Notes: generated by a model not told the origin, from the sequence alone. 64,000 bases of DNA from Orientia tsutsugamushi (GCF_900327275.1 NZ_LS398548.1:2232001-2296000); one strand, 5' to 3'; counted from the stretch's first letter, positions 20,170 through 29,897 are shown. Numbers and translations: made by a program.

Positions 20170-22625
20170 TACTCACTGTTCTGAAACTGATCATAAACAT
20201 CACTTAACCAAGCTGAAGGAGCATCATCGCCTATTTTTTGCATAATTTTATGAAAAAGATTCAAATCATCTTCTTCAGCTGATAGAAGCTTTCTAATTGC
20301 TGGAAACCCTTCCAAATTAAGTTCTACAATAACATAATTATTATCTTGTTTTACCATAAATAATCTAGAATTTGGTGAAATAGTATTAAATTTTTTAGCT
20401 TCTCTAGTACTTAGGTTACAGATTTCAGCAATAGGTAAATTTCTTATATTAGTTGGTAGTATAATTTTAGTATTATTAAACTTTAACCATTTCTTCCAGA
20501 AATCAGAATAATAAAATTGATCATTCTGATTTACTTGAACAACAGAAAGAATTATTCCATTATTTTCAGATAGTTGTTCAGTGATTTGTTTAATTAAGTT
20601 CATAAACACTTGCTCTACTATTAAATCAGGCATATTATCAACAACTAGTATTTTAGGCTCTGGAGAGGCTAGTAAGCTGAATTTTTTTATTAAAGAAAAT
20701 ATAATTCCAGACCTTAGACAGTGCAAAGTTTGTAATTTGTTATGATAAATTTCCGGCTTTTCTCCTACTTGAGGTGTATAAGATTGATTAAATTGATAAT
20801 CAGTATAATCAGCTAAGTTTATAGCAGTTACATTATTATCTTGCAATTCTAAAGTAGAAGATTGATTAAAAATTTTACTGCATTTATCATCACTAATAAA
20901 TAACTTAATACGCTTCTTTACACTAGCTCCAGCACTATAAGCCTTAAAATTAAAATCTTTGATAATTTTAATCAAAGAACGCGATTCAGGTGGCATATCC
21001 ATAACTGCAATAGCTAACTCTGTAATGCATTCAATTTCACTATCAGTTAAATTATTAAAATAATTACCTGTTATTATCTTAAATAGTTCTAATAAGTCAT
21101 CAGAGCTTTCTAAGTAGCTTAATGGATTAAATGGTAAATCACGCCCATTGTACCATGTTCCTTCTATTCCTTTTATAAAAACTTGAGCATTATTTCTATT
21201 AGTTAAATAAAGTATAGTCGGAGAATACTTTGATGCTTCAGACAATAAAAAATTAGCGATAGTAGCTCGACCAGATTGAGCTCCACCAATTATACAAGTA
21301 TGCCCTTTTGCACTCTCATCATGAAAATTCATGAAATAAGGAGTACCGCATTCTGTTCGAAATATAGTGACAGATCTACCCCATCGACTATGCTGCATGC
21401 CAACCGGATAATGATGTAATGCCGCTAAAGCAGCTACATTATCAATAATATTATAAGAAACACGTCTAATGTAATTAAAATTACCTGGCAACTGAGACCA
21501 AAATGTTTGTGCTAGATTAATATCCTCTCGAACATGTATTATACCTTGTTTTACTAATCTTTGTGATATATAAGCTACTCTACTCTCAAGCAGATCAATG
21601 CTATCAGCCATAATCATTATGCTAATTTGTTGATGGCAAAACTGTGGTAATGTGTTATCAGAATTCACAATTGGCTCTATTCCTTTGAATAGAGCTAGTT
21701 CACTGTCACGACTTGCACTGATAATTTTACTTTGTTGAGAGTAACTATTAATAGCTTTTACTTGGTCAGCAAAATAAAAAATTTCTGTAGCAATAAATTC
21801 GACTGGAGCATGTAAGCACTTACTCACTAATTCATCTTTAATATCTTGATATTCCTTGATACCTAAAATAGATGCAAACTTTTTTTCTTGTTTATGTATA
21901 ACCTCTATTTTGTCTCCTCCAAAAGAATATTTATGAGTGGCTAACTGTACAGCACAATCAACATCTTTTACTTCTATTAACCCAGTATTAAGTTGTATTA
22001 TTTTTTTATAAAAATTTAAAAGGTCAGAATATACTTTATTATTATCAATTTTAATACTTAACTTGCATGGATTATAACGTTGCAGCTCAGTTATTATATT
22101 ATTTATAGCCATGGATAAATTTTTTAATGCAGATGCTATGAACTTATCATAAAAACTATCCAATGTCTTAAACGATAAAGAGTTCAAAAAACTATCTAAG
22201 TTTCTAATATTTAAGTTACATCCATGATGCACAATTGAGATATATAATGTACTAACAAATTTATCTTGCCAGTAGTTTTTTTTGCTCCAAATGTTATGAA
22301 TAAAATTTGGCAATGCTTGACTGTAAGGAGTAGAGTCATCAATATTATCACATCGTCTTACAACATGTATCCAAACTGCAAAGTTGCTATTATTAATATG
22401 ATTTTTAATAGCATTACGTATTGCTGCTCTAATACCCAATAAATCCTTATTAGTATATTCAGAATTAATACCTTTTATTTGTAATATTTGAATCAATTCG
22501 CCATTTTTAGTTAATAAAGTTTCATCATTGTAGTGGCAAGTTATAGGAATAAAGTTCTGAGCATTGCTATCAAACTGTTTTGCATCTATTTTTCTACTAT
22601 GTAAAAATTTATGTATAAACCCCAT
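20169..22625 (-). CDS. VirB4-family T4SS protein with degenerate ATPase motifs (rvhB4b type)
   Basis: VirB4 proteins are the large cytoplasmic/inner-membrane ATPases that drive substrate transfer and pilus biogenesis in type IV secretion. This 818-residue protein has the family length and layout: N-terminal domain to about residue 400, then a RecA-like C-terminal domain. The Walker A position reads GGAQSGRA (447-454), so the essential Lys is Arg453 and the next Ser/Thr is Ala454. The Walker B position reads VVDN (663-664), with Asn instead of catalytic Glu. Rickettsiales carry a second isolated virB4 (rvhB4b), reported as divergent, and this fits it. No other vir genes are nearby; only the coupled cysteine-rich protein follows. 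TraC of an F-type system is the alternative, less likely given the lone context. Confidence 0.82.
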   Translation of the reverse strand: MGFIHKFLHSRKIDAKQFDSNAQNFIPITCHYNDETLLTKNGELIQILQIKGINSEYTNKDLLGIRAAIRNAIKNHINNSNFAVWIHVVRRCDNIDDSTPYSQALPNFIHNIWSKKNYWQDKFVSTLYISIVHHGCNLNIRNLDSFLNSLSFKTLDSFYDKFIASALKNLSMAINNIITELQRYNPCKLSIKIDNNKVYSDLLNFYKKIIQLNTGLIEVKDVDCAVQLATHKYSFGGDKIEVIHKQEKKFASILGIKEYQDIKDELVSKCLHAPVEFIATEIFYFADQVKAINSYSQQSKIISASRDSELALFKGIEPIVNSDNTLPQFCHQQISIMIMADSIDLLESRVAYISQRLVKQGIIHVREDINLAQTFWSQLPGNFNYIRRVSYNIIDNVAALAALHHYPVGMQHSRWGRSVTIFRTECGTPYFMNFHDESAKGHTCIIGGAQSGRATIANFLLSEASKYSPTILYLTNRNNAQVFIKGIEGTWYNGRDLPFNPLSYLESSDDLLELFKIITGNYFNNLTDSEIECITELAIAVMDMPPESRSLIKIIKDFNFKAYSAGASVKKRIKLFISDDKCSKIFNQSSTLELQDNNVTAINLADYTDYQFNQSYTPQVGEKPEIYHNKLQTLHCLRSGIIFSLIKKFSLLASPEPKILVVDNMPDLIVEQVFMNLIKQITEQLSENNGIILSVVQVNQNDQFYYSDFWKKWLKFNNTKIILPTNIRNLPIAEICNLSTREAKKFNTISPNSRLFMVKQDNNYVIVELNLEGFPAIRKLLSAEEDDLNLFHKIMQKIGDDAPSAWLSDVYDQFQNSE

Positions 22626-22899
22626 AAATTATAAGCTTATATTGTTATTAGCATACTATATTAATTTAATATGATATTTACTACATTTTCATTTCAAGAA
22701 TTAAATAAAAAATGTAAATATTACAGCAATGTTACTACGTTACTACTATAAAACTATATTATTTATACCATTGTAACATATTATCTTTAGTAAATTAAAA
22801 TCAATAAATATAACTTTAAGTAATTGTTTATCAGACACTAAATAATTATATTATAGTTTTTAGTGTAAAATTATTACTTATAAAAAGCAGAAGAAATTT

Positions 22900-23916
22900 A
22901 TGAGAATTGCTGTTAACGGTCTTGGACGTATTGGAAGATTAGTAGTTAGGGCAATCACTTTGCTACAGGATAGTAGACTTGAATTAGTTGCTGCAAATAG
23001 CCTTGCAGAGTTAGATATCATTGCTCATCTTTTGAATTATGACTCAACTCATGGCAAATTAACAAACAGATTTCAATATAATAATAATTATCTATTTAAT
23101 AGTACAAGCAAGATTAGCCTCTTTAGGCAAAGTAAACCAGAAACTATTCCATGGGAAAAAGAGAACATTGATATAGTTATAGAATGTTCTGGCAAATTTA
23201 ATAGTAAAAGTGCTGCCATAGCTCATTTAACAGCTGGAGCAAAAAAAGTAATTATCTCTGCTCCATGTGAAAATGCTGACGCTACAGTTATAGTGGGAGT
23301 TAATGATCATTTACTCAATTCAAATCATAACATTATATCAGTTGGATCCTGCACTACTAATGCAGTTGCTCCTATAGTTAAAATTTTAAATGATAAATTT
23401 GGCATTCAATGTGGTCATATTACTACTGTTCATGCTTATACTAGCGATCAAAATATTTTGGATAATAGTCATAAAGATTTTAGACGAGCAAGATCATGTT
23501 TTACATCAATAATACCAACTAAGACAGGTGTTTCAACATCTTTGAAAGAGGTAATACCAGAATTAGCTAACTGTTTAGATGGCTCCTCAGTTAGAGTTCC
23601 AACATCTAATGTGTCATTAATTGATTTTACTTTTTTTAGTCATAAAACTCTTACTGTTCAATCTATCAATAATGAAATTAAAGAATCAGCTAAATTAGCT
23701 AATATGAAGGATATTCTTGATATAGCGCCAGCTCCACTAGTTTCAGTAGATTTTAATCATTCAAAATTTAGTGCTATATTTGATCCATATGAAACCAAGG
23801 TAGTAGGTAAAAATCTTGGTAGAATAGTAGCATGGTATGATAATGAGTGGGGGTTTGTGCATCGTATAATAGACATAGTTAAAACAGTTGAATTATGTTG
23901 CAGAGATAAGAAATGA
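22900..23916 (+). CDS. gap: Glyceraldehyde-3-phosphate dehydrogenase
   Basis: GAPDH interconverts glyceraldehyde-3-phosphate and 1,3-bisphosphoglycerate in the cytosol. The 338-residue product has the NAD(P)-binding NGLGRIGR at residues 6-13, the catalytic Cys151 in SCTTN, the catalytic His in HITTVHAYTSDQ, and the C-terminal WYDNEWGF. At the cofactor-selecting turn after beta strand 2 it reads AANSLAELD instead of the IND typical of NAD-specific enzymes, more like NADP-using GapB. It is followed 80 bases later by pgk, whose product takes the next step. Rickettsia lack this pair; Orientia and Anaplasmataceae keep them. The long leader (22626-22899) separates it from divergent virB4b. Confidence 0.96.
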   Translation: MRIAVNGLGRIGRLVVRAITLLQDSRLELVAANSLAELDIIAHLLNYDSTHGKLTNRFQYNNNYLFNSTSKISLFRQSKPETIPWEKENIDIVIECSGKFNSKSAAIAHLTAGAKKVIISAPCENADATVIVGVNDHLLNSNHNIISVGSCTTNAVAPIVKILNDKFGIQCGHITTVHAYTSDQNILDNSHKDFRRARSCFTSIIPTKTGVSTSLKEVIPELANCLDGSSVRVPTSNVSLIDFTFFSHKTLTVQSINNEIKESAKLANMKDILDIAPAPLVSVDFNHSKFSAIFDPYETKVVGKNLGRIVAWYDNEWGFVHRIIDIVKTVELCCRDKK

Positions 23917-23996
23917 AAGAAATAATATTACACTACTAGCACAGTAATTCAACTTCCTTGACTATATATGTAAACTGACACAAGTATGAAATATTT

Positions 23997-25217
23997 ATGA
24001 TACAGTTAAGACAACTTTCAGATGTTATAGTAAAAGATAAAGTAGTTTTACTAAGACTGGATCTTAATATACCTCAAGAAGGCGGTAAAATAACTGATAA
24101 TACACGTATAGTTCGTACTATACCAACAATAAAATATCTAATTTTACATGGAGCAAAGGTAGTAATTATCTCACACCTTGGCAACCCAAAAGGTAGAATA
24201 GAATTAACATTATCGCTAAGATCAGTTGTGACTGAACTTGAAGCATTGTTAAATATTAAGGTGCAATTTTGTCCTGAATCAATTGGAGCAACTCCTAAAA
24301 ACGCTATAATAAAGATGAAAGCCGGAGAAGTTTTATTGCTTGAAAATTTAAGATTTAATTCAGGAGAAGAGCTAAACGATGCTACTTTCATTAGCGAACT
24401 TAGTAGCTTAGGGGATATATATGTTAACGATGCCTTTTCTTGCTCTCATAGAAAACATGCATCTATTTGTGGTTTACCAGCTAAATTACCTTCAGCAGCT
24501 GGGTTTTTATTATTAAGCGAGCTAAAACATTTAACTTCAATTTTTAGTAACGCTAATAAGCCATTTACTGTAATTATAGGCGGAGCAAAAATGTCCACAA
24601 AATTAGATTTGTTGAATAGTTTGATTACTAAAGCAGATTATTTAATCGTTGCTGGTGCTATGGCTAATATTTTTCTAGCTATGAAGCGCTTTAATATTGG
24701 AGCATCATTATATAAACCAGAACTGGTAAATGTAGCTTCACTAATTTTAAAAAAAGCAACTTCGACAAATTGTAAAATAATACTTCCGTTCGATGCAGTA
24801 ATACAAAATTTTAATAGTAACAACATAACTATAATAGAATTAAACTCCTCTTTAGTGATGCAATCTAATGCTAAAATTATGGATATTGGTCCTAAAACAA
24901 TTGCTCAGATAATTAACATAATAAAAATATCTAAAACTATAGTATGGAATGGACCAGTTGGCGCATTTGAACAACCACCTTTTGATCATGGCTCAACCTA
25001 CCTAAGTAAAGCAATAGCTGAAAAAACTAGAACTGGTAGCCTTTGTAGTGTTGCTGGTGGTGGAGATACCATATCAGCAATAAAAAAGTCTGGAGTTATT
25101 GACGATTTTAGCTATATCTCAACTGGAGGAGGCGCTTTTCTTGAATGGTTACAAGGTAAAACATTGCCAGGAGTTGAAGCTTTGATGCAAAAATTAGATA
25201 CAGCTAAATACATATAA
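23997..25217 (+). CDS. pgk: Phosphoglycerate kinase
   Basis: PGK transfers phosphate between 1,3-bisphosphoglycerate and ADP, the step adjoining GAPDH. The 406-residue enzyme has the substrate-binding RLDLNIP near residue 20, the SHLGNPKG loop, FVNDAFS-HR-like YVNDAFSCSHRKHAS, the hinge IIGGAKMSTKLDLL, and the nucleotide/phosphate loops WNGPVGAFE and GGGDT-A followed by STGGGAFLEWLQG. Everything needed for activity is present. It forms a two-gene unit with gap and is followed 13 bases later by a small conserved ORF and proS, possibly in the same transcript. Confidence 0.97.
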   Translation: MIQLRQLSDVIVKDKVVLLRLDLNIPQEGGKITDNTRIVRTIPTIKYLILHGAKVVIISHLGNPKGRIELTLSLRSVVTELEALLNIKVQFCPESIGATPKNAIIKMKAGEVLLLENLRFNSGEELNDATFISELSSLGDIYVNDAFSCSHRKHASICGLPAKLPSAAGFLLLSELKHLTSIFSNANKPFTVIIGGAKMSTKLDLLNSLITKADYLIVAGAMANIFLAMKRFNIGASLYKPELVNVASLILKKATSTNCKIILPFDAVIQNFNSNNITIIELNSSLVMQSNAKIMDIGPKTIAQIINIIKISKTIVWNGPVGAFEQPPFDHGSTYLSKAIAEKTRTGSLCSVAGGGDTISAIKKSGVIDDFSYISTGGGAFLEWLQGKTLPGVEALMQKLDTAKYI

Positions 25218-25230
25218 TGTTATAGTAATT

Positions 25231-25524
25231 ATGATCGTTATAGTCTATAATCTCGATGATGCTATAAAAGAACTAAATAGTATTCATGTTCCTGTTATTA
25301 TCACTAATCCACCAGGTAGTATTAAGTACTTAGGAGCACTCACTATTGATTATTTGTTTAAAATATTAAAAAATAAATTTAATAATATCTCAAAAGTAAT
25401 AATCAATGTTGAAGATGATATACCAGCATTGTTTACGCTATTAAAGTTAAATTACAGTAGATCAGAAATCTTTTATACAGGATCTTCTGAATCTGCTAAA
25501 AAACTATTGCAACTATATAATTAA
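25231..25524 (+). CDS. Small conserved hypothetical protein between pgk and proS
   Basis: The 97-residue frame starts 13 bases after pgk and ends 13 bases before proS, and its amino-acid usage looks real. It reads as an alternating alpha/beta protein: IVIVYNLDDAI, VPVIITNPPGS, ALTIDYLFKILK, KVIINVEDDIPALFTLLK, with no cysteine and no signal peptide. I recall short conserved alphaproteobacterial proteins of this kind but cannot assign a function. Close packing suggests co-transcription with its neighbours. Confidence 0.65.
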   Translation: MIVIVYNLDDAIKELNSIHVPVIITNPPGSIKYLGALTIDYLFKILKNKFNNISKVIINVEDDIPALFTLLKLNYSRSEIFYTGSSESAKKLLQLYN

Positions 25525-25537
25525 GAAAATCAAGTTA

Positions 25538-26839
25538 ATGCGCTTATCACAATATTTTTTACCACTACTTAAAGAAGATCCAGCTGGAGCTGAGATTATA
25601 TCTCATAAACTAATGTTGCGTTCAGGTATGATTAAGCAAGCATGTGCAGGAATTTATAACTGGTTACCACTAGGAGTTAAAGTTTTACAGAACATTCAGG
25701 ATATTGTTAGAAAAAATATGAATGCAGCTCAATGCATTGAGCTGCTAATGCCATGCATTCAACCTGCCGGCTTATGGAAAGAATCGTCTCGATATAATGC
25801 TTATGGAAAAGAAATGCTTAAAATCAAGGATAGACATGACAATGATCTCCTATTTGGACCTACTAATGAAGAACTAATAACAGATATTTTTAGAAGCTGT
25901 ATTCAGTCATATAAAGATTTACCAAAGAATTTTTATCACATTCAGTGGAAATTTAGAGATGAAATTAGACCAAGATTTGGTGTAATGCGAAGCAGAGAAT
26001 TTATAATGAAAGATGCTTACTCTTTCGATATAGATCAAACTTCTGCTATACAAAGTTATAATTTAATGTATCTCACTTACTTGAAAATTTTTAAGGATTT
26101 AGGTCTTAAAGTTATTCCAGTTCAGGCTGATAATGGAGCTATTGGTGGTAAATTAAGTCATGAGTTTCATATCATTACTGCTACAGGTGATAGCAAAATA
26201 TATTATGATAGCACTAAATTTAACCCTTTTGACTACAACCAAGATTTATCTTTGAATAAATTAGAGCAATTATACATAGTTACAGAAGACAAGCATAAAA
26301 CTGATCAAAATCAGATTTCAAATGATAAAATATCTACTATATCAGGAATAGAAGTTGGTCATATATTTTACTTTGGAACTAAATATAGTGAGTTAATGAA
26401 GGCTTGTATTCAAATGCAAAATGGAAAACTTACAGCTGTTGAAATGGGGTCATATGGCATTGGAATCTCTAGATTAATAGGTGCTATTATTGAAGCTAAT
26501 CACGATGAGTACGGCATAATATGGCCACAAAATGTTGCACCATTTAAAGTTTCTGTTATTAACTTACTACCTAATAATGATAAGTGCAAACAAACATCAA
26601 ATCAGCTATATCAAATCTTAACTCAGCAAAAAACAGATGCATTATTAGATGATACTTCAAGTTCTGCTGGCCATAAATTAGCTGCTCATGATTTAATAGG
26701 TATACCATATCAGATAATTATAGGCAAAAATTTTATTGAAACTGCAACTATAGAATTTAAATATCGTCATAATAACCAGCTTCAAAAATTAAGCATTGAT
26801 GCTTTAATTAATCAATTAACTGAAATATCTAAGCATTAA
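25538..26839 (+). CDS. proS: Prolyl-tRNA synthetase, short alphaproteobacterial form
   Basis: ProRS charges tRNA-Pro in the cytosol. The 433-residue protein shows class II synthetase motif 1 (GIYNWLPLGVKVLQNI), motif 2 (FRDEIRPRFGVMRSREFIMKD) and motif 3 (EMGSYGIGISRLIGAI). It lacks the roughly 180-residue editing insertion between motifs 2 and 3 found in E. coli-type enzymes, which is normal for alphaproteobacteria. A C-terminal anticodon-binding domain begins near residue 335 (FKVSVINLLP). Missing editing means mis-charged Ala-tRNA-Pro would need a separate YbaK/ProX-type hydrolase if it is cleared at all; none is seen here. Confidence 0.96.
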   Translation: MRLSQYFLPLLKEDPAGAEIISHKLMLRSGMIKQACAGIYNWLPLGVKVLQNIQDIVRKNMNAAQCIELLMPCIQPAGLWKESSRYNAYGKEMLKIKDRHDNDLLFGPTNEELITDIFRSCIQSYKDLPKNFYHIQWKFRDEIRPRFGVMRSREFIMKDAYSFDIDQTSAIQSYNLMYLTYLKIFKDLGLKVIPVQADNGAIGGKLSHEFHIITATGDSKIYYDSTKFNPFDYNQDLSLNKLEQLYIVTEDKHKTDQNQISNDKISTISGIEVGHIFYFGTKYSELMKACIQMQNGKLTAVEMGSYGIGISRLIGAIIEANHDEYGIIWPQNVAPFKVSVINLLPNNDKCKQTSNQLYQILTQQKTDALLDDTSSSAGHKLAAHDLIGIPYQIIIGKNFIETATIEFKYRHNNQLQKLSIDALINQLTEISKH

Positions 26840-26857
26840 TATTATCTAACTAATTAC

Positions 26858-26962
26858 TATAGTCATTTACAATGAAGTTTGCGTATAAAATATCTTGTTG
26901 GTAAATCTTATGATGCTATTGTCGCTTTTTTCTATGCTCAAACTTCATTGTAAATGACTATA
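26858..26962. mobile_element. 105-bp MITE derived from an IS630-family element, copy 1
   Basis: The unit begins TATAGTCATTTACAATGAAG and ends with the inverse complement; the outer TA is the target duplication typical of IS630/Tc1-mariner elements. The inner right side encodes the last residues of an IS630-type transposase (GKSYDAIVAFFYAQTSL then stop), so it is an internal-deletion derivative. A second copy at 58623-58727 in the opposite orientation has the same length and differs at about five positions. It fills most of the gap between proS and the convergent clpX. Confidence 0.9.
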
Positions 26963-26973
26963 ATTCTTAATTC

Positions 26974-26989
26974 AGCTTTATTAAAAGCT
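26974..26989. terminator. Possible bidirectional hairpin between proS and clpX
   Basis: AGCTTT-ATTA-AAAGCT forms a six-base-pair stem between the convergent ends of proS and clpX. The T-run is weak, so terminator activity is only an inference. Confidence 0.3.
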
Positions 26990-27067
26990 ATATCTTAAAA
27001 AAGCTTGCTTCTTACTTTGTAAAAATCATAAGAAAGAAATTGTCTTAACTAAATTGCACTGATTTGT

Positions 27068-28321
27068 TTAAGCTGTAACTTTTTTTTTCGCTGATTTTTT
27101 TTGCAGTTTAGGCTTTATAATAGGCTTTAGATTATTTTTGACAATATCAGCTGTGATTATTACTTGCATATTTTTAAGATTACTTAACTCAAACATTGTA
27201 TCTAATAATACGCATTCTAAAATTGCACGTAACCCTCTAGCGCCAGTTTTTTTTGCTAACGCCTTTTGAGCAATTGCTACTAGCGCTTCTTCTTCAAAAA
27301 TCAATTCTGCTCCATCAAGTTCAAAAAGTTTTTGATATTGCTTTACTAAAGCATTTTTAGGTTTTGTTAATATATCTACTAAAGACTCTTGATTTAGATC
27401 AGATAATGTAGCAATTACAGGTAATCTACCCAAAAATTCAGGAATTAATCCAAATTTAGTTAAATCATCAGCTTCAAGATTATTCAGAATTTGATTATAA
27501 TCTTGATCATGTTTTGATTTCACTGTTGCTTCAAATCCTATAGTACTTTGTGAAGTCCTGGCTTCAATAATCTTTTCAATTCCAGTAAAAGCACCGCCGC
27601 ATATGAATAACATATTAGTTGTATCTATTTGAATAAATTCTTGCTGAGGATGCTTTCTTCCTCCTTGAGGAGGCACTAATGCAATAGTTCCTTCCATAAT
27701 TTTTAATAAAGCTTGCTGTACTCCTTCACCAGATACATCTCTTGTAATAGAAGGGTTTTCTGACTTACGAGCAATTTTATCTATTTCATCAATATATATG
27801 ATTCCTTTTTGGGCTCTTTCAACATTAAAATCTGCTGCTTGTAATAGTCTTAGAATAATGTTCTCAACATCCTCACCTACATAACCCGCTTCAGTTAACG
27901 AAGTAGCATCAGCCATTGCAAATGGTACATTAATTATCTTTGCTAAAGTTTGTGCTATTAAAGTCTTACCGCAACCAGTAGGTCCAATAAGCAACACATT
28001 AGATTTTGCTACAAGATCAGCTAATTCTCGATGCTCAAACCTTATACACTGAATATAAACAGCTACAGCTAGAATTTTAGCAGCCTGCTGCTGCCCTACA
28101 ACATGAGCATTAATTGCTTCATATATTTTTTTTGGTGGTAATTTTGAATAGTTAGATATAGCTAAATTAGATTTACGCTCTTCCTCAATTAGATGAATAC
28201 ATAGCTCAATGCATTCATCGCAAATAAAGCCTGAAAATCCAGCTATTAATTTTTTAACTTCATTTTGATTTTTACAACAAAATGAACAGGACAATGCTTT
28301 ATTGTCAATTTTTTTAGCCAT
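27068..28321 (-). CDS. clpX: ATP-dependent Clp protease ATP-binding subunit ClpX
   Basis: ClpX is the hexameric AAA+ unfoldase that feeds proteins into ClpP. The 417-residue product has the N-terminal zinc-binding domain (CSFC then CDEC about 20 residues later), Walker A GPTGCGKT, the pore loop GYVGED, Walker [11 protein letters not shown], the [16 protein letters not shown] sensor region, and an IGF tripeptide (in STIGFEA) that docks to ClpP. All elements for a full ClpX are there. clpP, usually adjacent upstream, is not within the window; the next gene upstream is efp on the opposite strand. Confidence 0.98.
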   Translation of the reverse strand: MAKKIDNKALSCSFCCKNQNEVKKLIAGFSGFICDECIELCIHLIEEERKSNLAISNYSKLPPKKIYEAINAHVVGQQQAAKILAVAVYIQCIRFEHRELADLVAKSNVLLIGPTGCGKTLIAQTLAKIINVPFAMADATSLTEAGYVGEDVENIILRLLQAADFNVERAQKGIIYIDEIDKIARKSENPSITRDVSGEGVQQALLKIMEGTIALVPPQGGRKHPQQEFIQIDTTNMLFICGGAFTGIEKIIEARTSQSTIGFEATVKSKHDQDYNQILNNLEADDLTKFGLIPEFLGRLPVIATLSDLNQESLVDILTKPKNALVKQYQKLFELDGAELIFEEEALVAIAQKALAKKTGARGLRAILECVLLDTMFELSNLKNMQVIITADIVKNNLKPIIKPKLQKKSAKKKVTA

Positions 28322-28526
28322 AACTTAATATTGTTATTTAGAAATTTATAGTGGTCTTATATTTTGATTTTTAATAAACTACCTTTTGATTACTATATAT
28401 ATATAAATCATAATTTTCAAGCCTATAAGAGATAATTACGATAATTCTATATGCTCTTGTGTTTTAGTAGTTTTAAGTTATACTATAGCTTTCATCATCT
28501 ATTAACTTTTTTAAAATTCAGTTACT

Positions 28527-29096
28527 ATGAAAATTTTGGCAAATGCTATTCGAGAGGGTAATATTCTAGAATATCAAAATAATTTATGGATAGTGAGTAA
28601 AAAACCAGACCATACTAAACCTGGAAAAGGTGGCGCATATATTCAGTTAGAGATGAAAAATCTAAAAACTGGCACTAAAATTTATGAGAGGTTTAGCTCA
28701 TCTGATTATCTAGAGAAGGCAACTTTAGAGCAGAGAAATTACCAATATCTTTATCAAGAAAATAATCACTTAGTCCTGATGGATCTTGAAAGTTTTGAAC
28801 AAATTCTAGTACAAAAAAGCATTATAGCTAGCAATAAGTTGCCATTCTTACTAGAAAATACAGTTGTCACTGTAGAAACTTATAAAGATGAGCCAATCAG
28901 GCTTGTTTTACCACATACTGTAGTAGTAGAGATACTAGAAACTAGTCCTAATATTAAGGGAGCAACTGTAACTGCTTCATATAAGCCTGCAATTTTATCA
29001 AATGGAGCTAAAATCATGGTTCCTCCTTATCTAAGCGCTGGAGAAAAAATCGTTGTTAAGCTAGAAGATATTTCATTTGTTGAGCGTGCTAAATGA
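28527..29096 (+). CDS. efp: Translation elongation factor P
   Basis: EF-P binds ribosomes stalled at polyproline and speeds peptide bond formation. The 189-residue protein has three beta-barrel domains of normal length. The tip loop of domain I reads KPGKGGAY, with Lys in the position modified by EpmA in E. coli; no epmA is seen here. The ATG of the next gene overlaps its TGA stop (ATGA), so it is translationally coupled to the SuhB-like protein. The start at 28527 is supported by family alignment of the [17 protein letters not shown] opening. Confidence 0.96.
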   Translation: MKILANAIREGNILEYQNNLWIVSKKPDHTKPGKGGAYIQLEMKNLKTGTKIYERFSSSDYLEKATLEQRNYQYLYQENNHLVLMDLESFEQILVQKSIIASNKLPFLLENTVVTVETYKDEPIRLVLPHTVVVEILETSPNIKGATVTASYKPAILSNGAKIMVPPYLSAGEKIVVKLEDISFVERAK

Positions 29097-29878
29097 CATT
29101 ACCTATTATTAATATACTTGAACAAATTATTAGAAAGGCAACAGTTTTTTTATTAAGAGATTTTAGCGAATTAGATGTAATACAAAACACTAAGTGTGAC
29201 ACAAGGTCATTTGTTATTCATTCTTGCATTCAAATTCAAAAACGCATAATTGAAGGAGTAAGTAAGTATTCGCAAAATGATATTGGAAAATTAATTTTTT
29301 ACCACGAACAACAAATACAAAATTTACCAGATGGTAAGTACTTATTAGTAAATTTAATAGATAACTTAATTAATTTAGAAAAAGCATTACCATTTTTTTG
29401 TATTGAATTTTCTCTGCATGAAATAGTACATCAAAAAAGAAACATTCAATGTGGAATACAATATTTCCCAGCTATAGGAGAAATTTACTACATGGATAAT
29501 AATGAAGTATGGGTTGATAAATTTAACCATCAGCAATCAAATCGTTTTAAGATACGAGTTCCAAGTTTAAAAACTAATAAATCTAAGTTATTGGCAATGG
29601 AATTTATGTTAGCTGATTCATGGCATAAGGCCATTCCAATGAAGATTAACGATACTATTATTAAAAGCGAACAAATTAGGTGTTTTGGTAGTTTGAGATA
29701 TGCATGTACATTATTTTTAACAGGTAAACTTGATGTTATTATATATGATCACTTAGCAAAAAATTACGATTCAGATGATTTAATCAAATTAATTGTAACT
29801 AGAGCTGGAGGCATAATTAACAAGATTAGTTCTAATATTAATGTAATTTGTGCACCATCAATAAGAATAAGTGTATAA
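29093..29878 (+). CDS. suhB: Inositol-monophosphatase-family (SuhB-like) protein, active site degenerate
   Basis: The 261-residue product aligns in outline with SuhB/IMPase: an N-terminal helix pair, a central segment [20 protein letters not shown] where the family has D-P-I-D-G-T-x-N-F, and a C-terminal [15 protein letters not shown] where the family has W-D-x-A-A-G...AGG. The first metal-binding Asp is Asn87 and G-T is replaced by N91-L92, so magnesium-dependent phosphatase activity is doubtful. SuhB also acts in rRNA antitermination independent of catalysis, which could explain retention. It is coupled to efp by ATGA and nearly abuts tsaB. Confidence 0.78.
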   Translation: MTLPIINILEQIIRKATVFLLRDFSELDVIQNTKCDTRSFVIHSCIQIQKRIIEGVSKYSQNDIGKLIFYHEQQIQNLPDGKYLLVNLIDNLINLEKALPFFCIEFSLHEIVHQKRNIQCGIQYFPAIGEIYYMDNNEVWVDKFNHQQSNRFKIRVPSLKTNKSKLLAMEFMLADSWHKAIPMKINDTIIKSEQIRCFGSLRYACTLFLTGKLDVIIYDHLAKNYDSDDLIKLIVTRAGGIINKISSNINVICAPSIRISV

Positions 29879-29897
29879 TTATAATGAGTGTGATAAA

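Noticed and set aside
20169-22625. TraC of an F-type conjugation system
   Set aside because: No other tra genes are nearby, and the Walker motifs are degenerate; the isolated second virB4 of Rickettsiales fits better.
26858-26962. Possible CRISPR or riboswitch because of the long inverted repeat
   Set aside because: Only one repeat unit at the site, TA target duplication, and an identical-length copy inside an IS: it is a MITE.
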